From the NCBI GenBank assembly GCA_001970955.1, contig MPUH01000728.1, positions 1 to 38,046 of the forward strand: a stretch of DNA of 38,046 nt, in the 5' to 3' direction. This DNA comes from Stentor coeruleus. Taxonomy: Eukaryota; Ciliophora; Heterotrichea; Heterotrichida; Stentoridae. Positions within the stretch are counted from its first letter, which is position 1, and every line of letters starts with the position of its first letter. The translations under genes and the position numbers were made by a program. Below, piece after piece: positions 34,453 to 38,046 of this stretch. The notes beneath the pieces were generated by a model that saw nothing but the letters and a program-made list of their open reading frames with translations, made no database searches and was not told where the DNA came from.

Positions 34453-36708
34453 TTATATTAAATCAGCATTTTCATCTGAATCAGGATGTTCTTCACTTTC
34501 TTCATCAACCATCTCAAGTAAATCCTCATCAACAGCCATAAACTCTTCTAACCTCTCTTTACTTTTCATCATATTGATAAAACTAACCCCATCAATAAGA
34601 CTATGAAATATAAGTTCATACTTATTCTCAAACAACATTTCAGTAGATACTTTTTTACTATTCCCAGGCTCAGGGAACAAAGGATCTAATCCTATTCTTA
34701 AAGAGTTTTCAATCATAGCAGGAATAATCCTACATAAATGTGGTGATGAGAGTTCTAAACATGGATTTGTATTAACTTCTAATAACCAAGGTTTTAAACA
34801 ATTGTCTAATAAAAAATCATATCCAAATACCTCAAGTGAATGTGCTCGTTTATTTGTATCGATTTTCATAAACACAGCTTGGATTGTATCTTTAACAACT
34901 TTTCTTATCTGTGGGAGGATTTGAGTTAAAAAATCAACTTTTGATGGATGATGATTGTCGAGGTATCTTTGAAAATCGGCATATGACATTTTATTAGCTT
35001 TTTCAAATTTCCCATAATCTTCACATTTTTTTTGTACAGCGTCGTTTGTTAGATGAACAAATTTGTTTGTACTGGTTAATGAGAAATTTTTAGATGAGGT
35101 TCTTATATATCCTTCTTGATAGAAATACCCTTGGATTATTCCATTTATACAGGTTATCATTGCATAACATCTAATATCGAATTTTCTTTTACTTACAAGG
35201 AAAGGTTTTTCAATGTATTTTTGGATTATAAAAGTGTGTTGGCCGGTACTTGGGCAAGGGTTACCACGGATTTCTCCTTTAATTGATGAAAGGTCGCTTA
35301 TAACTGAAATCCCATTACCCCGGTTGGTATTTTCTCCAGGTTTTACAATCCACAAATTTACGAGTTTTTTCCCATATTCGTCGACTAGTTTATCATATTC
35401 ATAGAATTTCTCTTCAAATTTTTTGAAGGCTGGATCTGATTCACCTAATTTTATATGATAAGTCAAAGGAATATATTCAAAAGGGTTTTCTCCAATACAC
35501 TCATAGTATCTAACCAAATTATAAAACAAAGCTTTTTTGTTTGACAAGTTATAATTGTGCTCGATTTTATTACTTATTTTTATCTCACTGCCTATGATTG
35601 TAGTTTTAATACCAATATGAGTAAAACTAGAAGATTTTGTAATAAAATCATAACCAAATGGAGAAATATCCACACTTTTAGGCAATGATAGGACATTATT
35701 AACATTAACTTGAGTATATTTTATCTTACAATCAAGTGAGAACTGATTTGTTGTTTCAATTTGATGACTTATATCTTCAATACAAGGTAAAGATTTTATA
35801 AACTCCCATTCCTTCCATTGTGTCCATATAAAATGCGCTGATTCCTTTTCTTCTTCAGGAACTCTAGTCCACCACCATCTGTTACTCATAACTTGTTTGA
35901 TTAGTTTAGAATTATTCCCACTTCCTAAATAATATTTATAATTACCAATATTATCTTTTGGTATATTAACACATATACCATTACTCCAGTTTATATGATA
36001 ATAAAGGTCTTTCATTATTTTGTTTTTAGCTTTTATAATCCATTCTTTATCTCTCATAGCTTCTTTTACTGAAATTTTTTCAACTTTTTTGATAACTTTT
36101 TTTTTACCACTCAATGATGTGAAGGCCCTTCTGATTTCTGGAGAACCATTTGATCTTTGACCTGGCCATAAACTTGGAAGTTCTGTTATTTCACACATGT
36201 TGTATTTTTCATCCATTGAAAGATTGTTACGTTTTGATTCATCTTGGTCTTGTGATGAGTCGTTTGGGTCTTTATTGACGAGGATTTTATAAGTTTGGTT
36301 TAATTTGTTGCGGAAATCTTCAGCGGTTAGTTTGGTTACTGCGCTAAGGCTTATGCTTTTGGAGTTTTGATGAGGTGGAATATGGGCGATTTTTTTGACT
36401 TTGATCCCGAATTTTAAAAGTTTCGAGTTAGAACCTAAGTCTTTGCTTGGAATTGAATGACGAGGCCATAAACTTTCTATATCTGGGGTGTTTGATGTTG
36501 TTCTAAAAACTTTTCTTTCAATTCTTGCAGCTAAAACAGTTCGAATACGATAACGACCGACTTCGTTTTGAGGGTAGACTATTGTTGTTTGGGGCAGGCC
36601 TAGAGAAAATCCTGGTGTTTTTATAGCGTCAACAGGTTTGAGGGGAGATTTCATATATTTTCTCATGTGGGCAGGAGATTGAGCTCTGTAAACAGTGAAT
36701 TTTGGCAT
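34453..36708 (-). CDS. Tubulin-tyrosine-ligase-like (TTLL) glutamylase or glycylase
   Basis: The product has 751 residues. The catalytic ATP-grasp core lies at about 380-680: LWIVKPGENTNRGNGI (452-467), the ATP-binding loop; QKYIEKPFLV (496-505); RKFDIRCYAMIT (508-519); YIRTSSKNF (534-542); HLTNDAVQKK (552-561); and EVFGYDFLLD (626-635) with WLLEVNTNPCLELS (641-654), whose Glu and Asn bind Mg-ATP. TTLLs add glutamate or glycine chains to tubulin tails in cilia and cortex. Which amino acid this one adds cannot be told from sequence. The first ~280 residues are basic and mostly disordered, with no known domain. The C-terminus is acidic (DEESEEHPDSDENAD). Divergent from the WD40-like gene at 37055. 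Confidence 0.93.
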   Translation of the reverse strand: MPKFTVYRAQSPAHMRKYMKSPLKPVDAIKTPGFSLGLPQTTIVYPQNEVGRYRIRTVLAARIERKVFRTTSNTPDIESLWPRHSIPSKDLGSNSKLLKFGIKVKKIAHIPPHQNSKSISLSAVTKLTAEDFRNKLNQTYKILVNKDPNDSSQDQDESKRNNLSMDEKYNMCEITELPSLWPGQRSNGSPEIRRAFTSLSGKKKVIKKVEKISVKEAMRDKEWIIKAKNKIMKDLYYHINWSNGICVNIPKDNIGNYKYYLGSGNNSKLIKQVMSNRWWWTRVPEEEKESAHFIWTQWKEWEFIKSLPCIEDISHQIETTNQFSLDCKIKYTQVNVNNVLSLPKSVDISPFGYDFITKSSSFTHIGIKTTIIGSEIKISNKIEHNYNLSNKKALFYNLVRYYECIGENPFEYIPLTYHIKLGESDPAFKKFEEKFYEYDKLVDEYGKKLVNLWIVKPGENTNRGNGISVISDLSSIKGEIRGNPCPSTGQHTFIIQKYIEKPFLVSKRKFDIRCYAMITCINGIIQGYFYQEGYIRTSSKNFSLTSTNKFVHLTNDAVQKKCEDYGKFEKANKMSYADFQRYLDNHHPSKVDFLTQILPQIRKVVKDTIQAVFMKIDTNKRAHSLEVFGYDFLLDNCLKPWLLEVNTNPCLELSSPHLCRIIPAMIENSLRIGLDPLFPEPGNSKKVSTEMLFENKYELIFHSLIDGVSFINMMKSKERLEEFMAVDEDLLEMVDEESEEHPDSDENADLI

Positions 36709-37054
36709 TTGTTCAGGTTTTATAGTATGGCATTAAAGCTAAAATTGTAAGGAAATTTATGGTTTTTTGGAAATGAAAACTCTATGATTTTTATTGTGAG
36801 GTTGTAGATTAGAATTGTGAGTGATTTTAGGAATGTGGATGGAAAAAATAATAAAATATTAGGTTTGGATTTAGGTTTTAGTAATTATGTATAAATCAAA
36901 CTAGTATTTGGTATTATATGAATAATTATTGGAAGATTAGAAATCACTTTAAATAAAAATATAATAATATCTTAGTTTTTAATAATCAGCAAACTTATTA
37001 TAGGCATATTTTCAATTCTAACGTATCTGAAAAAACTAAATACATAAAATATAA
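36709..37054. promoter_or_regulatory. Divergent promoter region
   Basis: 346 bp between start codons. The half next to the TTLL gene has few C on the plus strand. ATATAAATG stands at the WD40-like start, echoing the end of the array motif. Confidence 0.5.
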
Positions 37055-38046
37055 ATGGGCGAATCTCAATCAAAGCAATCAAACACAAATTACTTACATC
37101 CTATATCAGATTTAAAAGATCAAAAAGAAACCTCTAACTCTTTAATCCAGCTGAAGCATCTTCCTTTTAAAAATCAATCAATTTCCAATATATCCAAACC
37201 AAGTACCCTCAACTTTTCACAAAAAATAAATTTGCTAAAGGGGATTTTATCTAAAAAACAAACAGTAAAAACGAAATTATTTCAAGATTTTAACTTAGAC
37301 TATGCTTTTGCAGATGATTCAATATCTGAAATTTGTCTTATGAAAAATTGTAATGCTGTTGTTGTCCTTCATGGAGAGTTTATTAAATTATGGTATTTAG
37401 ATGATATCCTTCCTTCAAAAACATTGTATATCGGAAGAATTATACTTAAGATTAGCTTAACTGATAACGAGGAAAATATAATATATTCTACTGAGCATAC
37501 TGTCTGCATTTGGAACTATGAAACTAATGAACAACGCACTTTTCAATTCGAATTTTATATATATTATTGTCAAATTATCGTCTTCAAGAATAATAAATAC
37601 ATTGCATGCTGTTTAAATAATAAGATTTTACTATTAGATATTGAGTTAATGGAAACTATACTTCATTTAACTTCAGATGATTTCCAAGTAGAATCCATCA
37701 CTCTGACAAATGATAATAAATACATTATTGCAGTTGTTACACCAAGATTCTATATAAATACCAAAAATGTATTTTGTGAAATTTTGGTTTATAATTTGCT
37801 TGATAAAAATGTTATAAAAGATATTGACTGCATAAAGTATGCAGGACTAAAAATAAAAATTTCAGATGATAATAATTATTTAGTTACTGATTCAAATGAT
37901 AAAATGATAAGAGTTTGGAATCTACAGTTAATTTTAAGCAATATTGACAATTTTAAACAGTATCAAGTGCAAAATAGGATATATAATACAATGCCAGAGG
38001 ATAATAAAAACTCTGGTAAAAAAATAGAAAATTCAAAGTATAAAAT
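37055..38046 (+). CDS. WD40-like beta-propeller protein, 5' part (runs off window)
   Basis: Open from ATG at 37055 to the last base, 330 codons, with no stop; the C-terminus lies outside. It begins MGESQSKQS, an N-myristoylation-type context (Gly2, Ser6, Lys7). About 90 disordered residues follow, then weak WD-like repeats of 40-50 residues, each ending in a hydrophobic-W/L-hydrophobic strand: FIKLWYLDD, VCIWNYET, ILLLDIEL, ILVYNLLD and IRVWNLQL. Asp/Asn-rich turns precede many of these (TLTNDNKYI, KISDDNNYL). This is typical of the divergent propellers common in ciliates. A membrane-attached scaffold is possible. The number of blades and any further domain cannot be seen. Confidence 0.82.
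   Translation, partial: MGESQSKQSNTNYLHPISDLKDQKETSNSLIQLKHLPFKNQSISNISKPSTLNFSQKINLLKGILSKKQTVKTKLFQDFNLDYAFADDSISEICLMKNCNAVVVLHGEFIKLWYLDDILPSKTLYIGRIILKISLTDNEENIIYSTEHTVCIWNYETNEQRTFQFEFYIYYCQIIVFKNNKYIACCLNNKILLLDIELMETILHLTSDDFQVESITLTNDNKYIIAVVTPRFYINTKNVFCEILVYNLLDKNVIKDIDCIKYAGLKIKISDDNNYLVTDSNDKMIRVWNLQLILSNIDNFKQYQVQNRIYNTMPEDNKNSGKKIENSKYK

Noticed and set aside
1-38046. TGA read as Trp (Blepharisma-type code)
   Set aside because: All clear Trp positions in intact genes are TGG and long frames are unbroken under the standard code; the two in-frame TGAs are better explained as mutations.
1-38046. tRNA, rRNA, CRISPR array or transposase
   Set aside because: I found no T-loop-like GTTCRA block outside coding sequence, no rRNA-like stretch, no regularly spaced short repeats and no transposase motif.

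Overview
The window looks like macronuclear DNA of a heterotrich ciliate, most likely Stentor or a close relative. It is very AT-rich. Its protein families are typical of ciliated protists: two kinesins, a tubulin-tyrosine-ligase-like enzyme, a PGPG-repeat axonemal protein, a six-TM K+ channel and a five-TM prominin/tweety-shaped protein. Two genes are interrupted by introns of exactly 15 nt (18300-18314 and 29248-29262), a heterotrich hallmark. Tryptophan is written TGG throughout and all 23 intact stops are TAA or TAG. This argues against the Blepharisma-type TGA=Trp code and fits the standard code used by Stentor.

Region 1 (1-10979) is a same-strand tandem array of one small secreted protein family: ten complete genes, one copy cut by the window edge and one decayed relic. 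Each intact gene encodes about 140 residues with a signal peptide, two invariant cysteines, a PWPP motif and a GNY motif. The fold looks like an ML (MD-2/NPC2-like lipid-recognition) domain, but that is an inference. Nine of the ten complete genes carry a near-identical block, TTGGTGAAAAATATAA, directly against the start codon, and most have an AATTAGTTTAGTTT-like block just after the stop. The array grew through several separate duplications, including one two-gene segment.

Region 2 (11602-13860) holds two minus-strand paralogues of a secreted DNRLRE-domain protein. One is intact. The other is intact except for a single in-frame TGA.

Region 3 (14085-38046) is a compact set of cytoskeletal, membrane and signalling genes. 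In order: a large Lys-rich disordered protein, a divergent kinesin with one intron, a PAP2-family protein that has lost its catalytic residues, a CNBD-type K+ channel, a five-TM glycoprotein, a second divergent kinesin, a prokaryote-type CDP-diacylglycerol synthase with one intron preceded at 9 nt by a small MGCC-type acylated protein, a 12-repeat STPGR/SHIPPO protein, an AT-hook protein, a TTLL enzyme, and the start of a WD40-like protein running off the right edge.

Four single-N positions (7422, 7640, 23903, 24248) are flanked by direct duplications of 54-289 bp. They look like unmerged overlapping contigs rather than biology. Intergenic DNA shows a clear strand asymmetry: G-poor on the coding strand upstream of genes and C-poor downstream.
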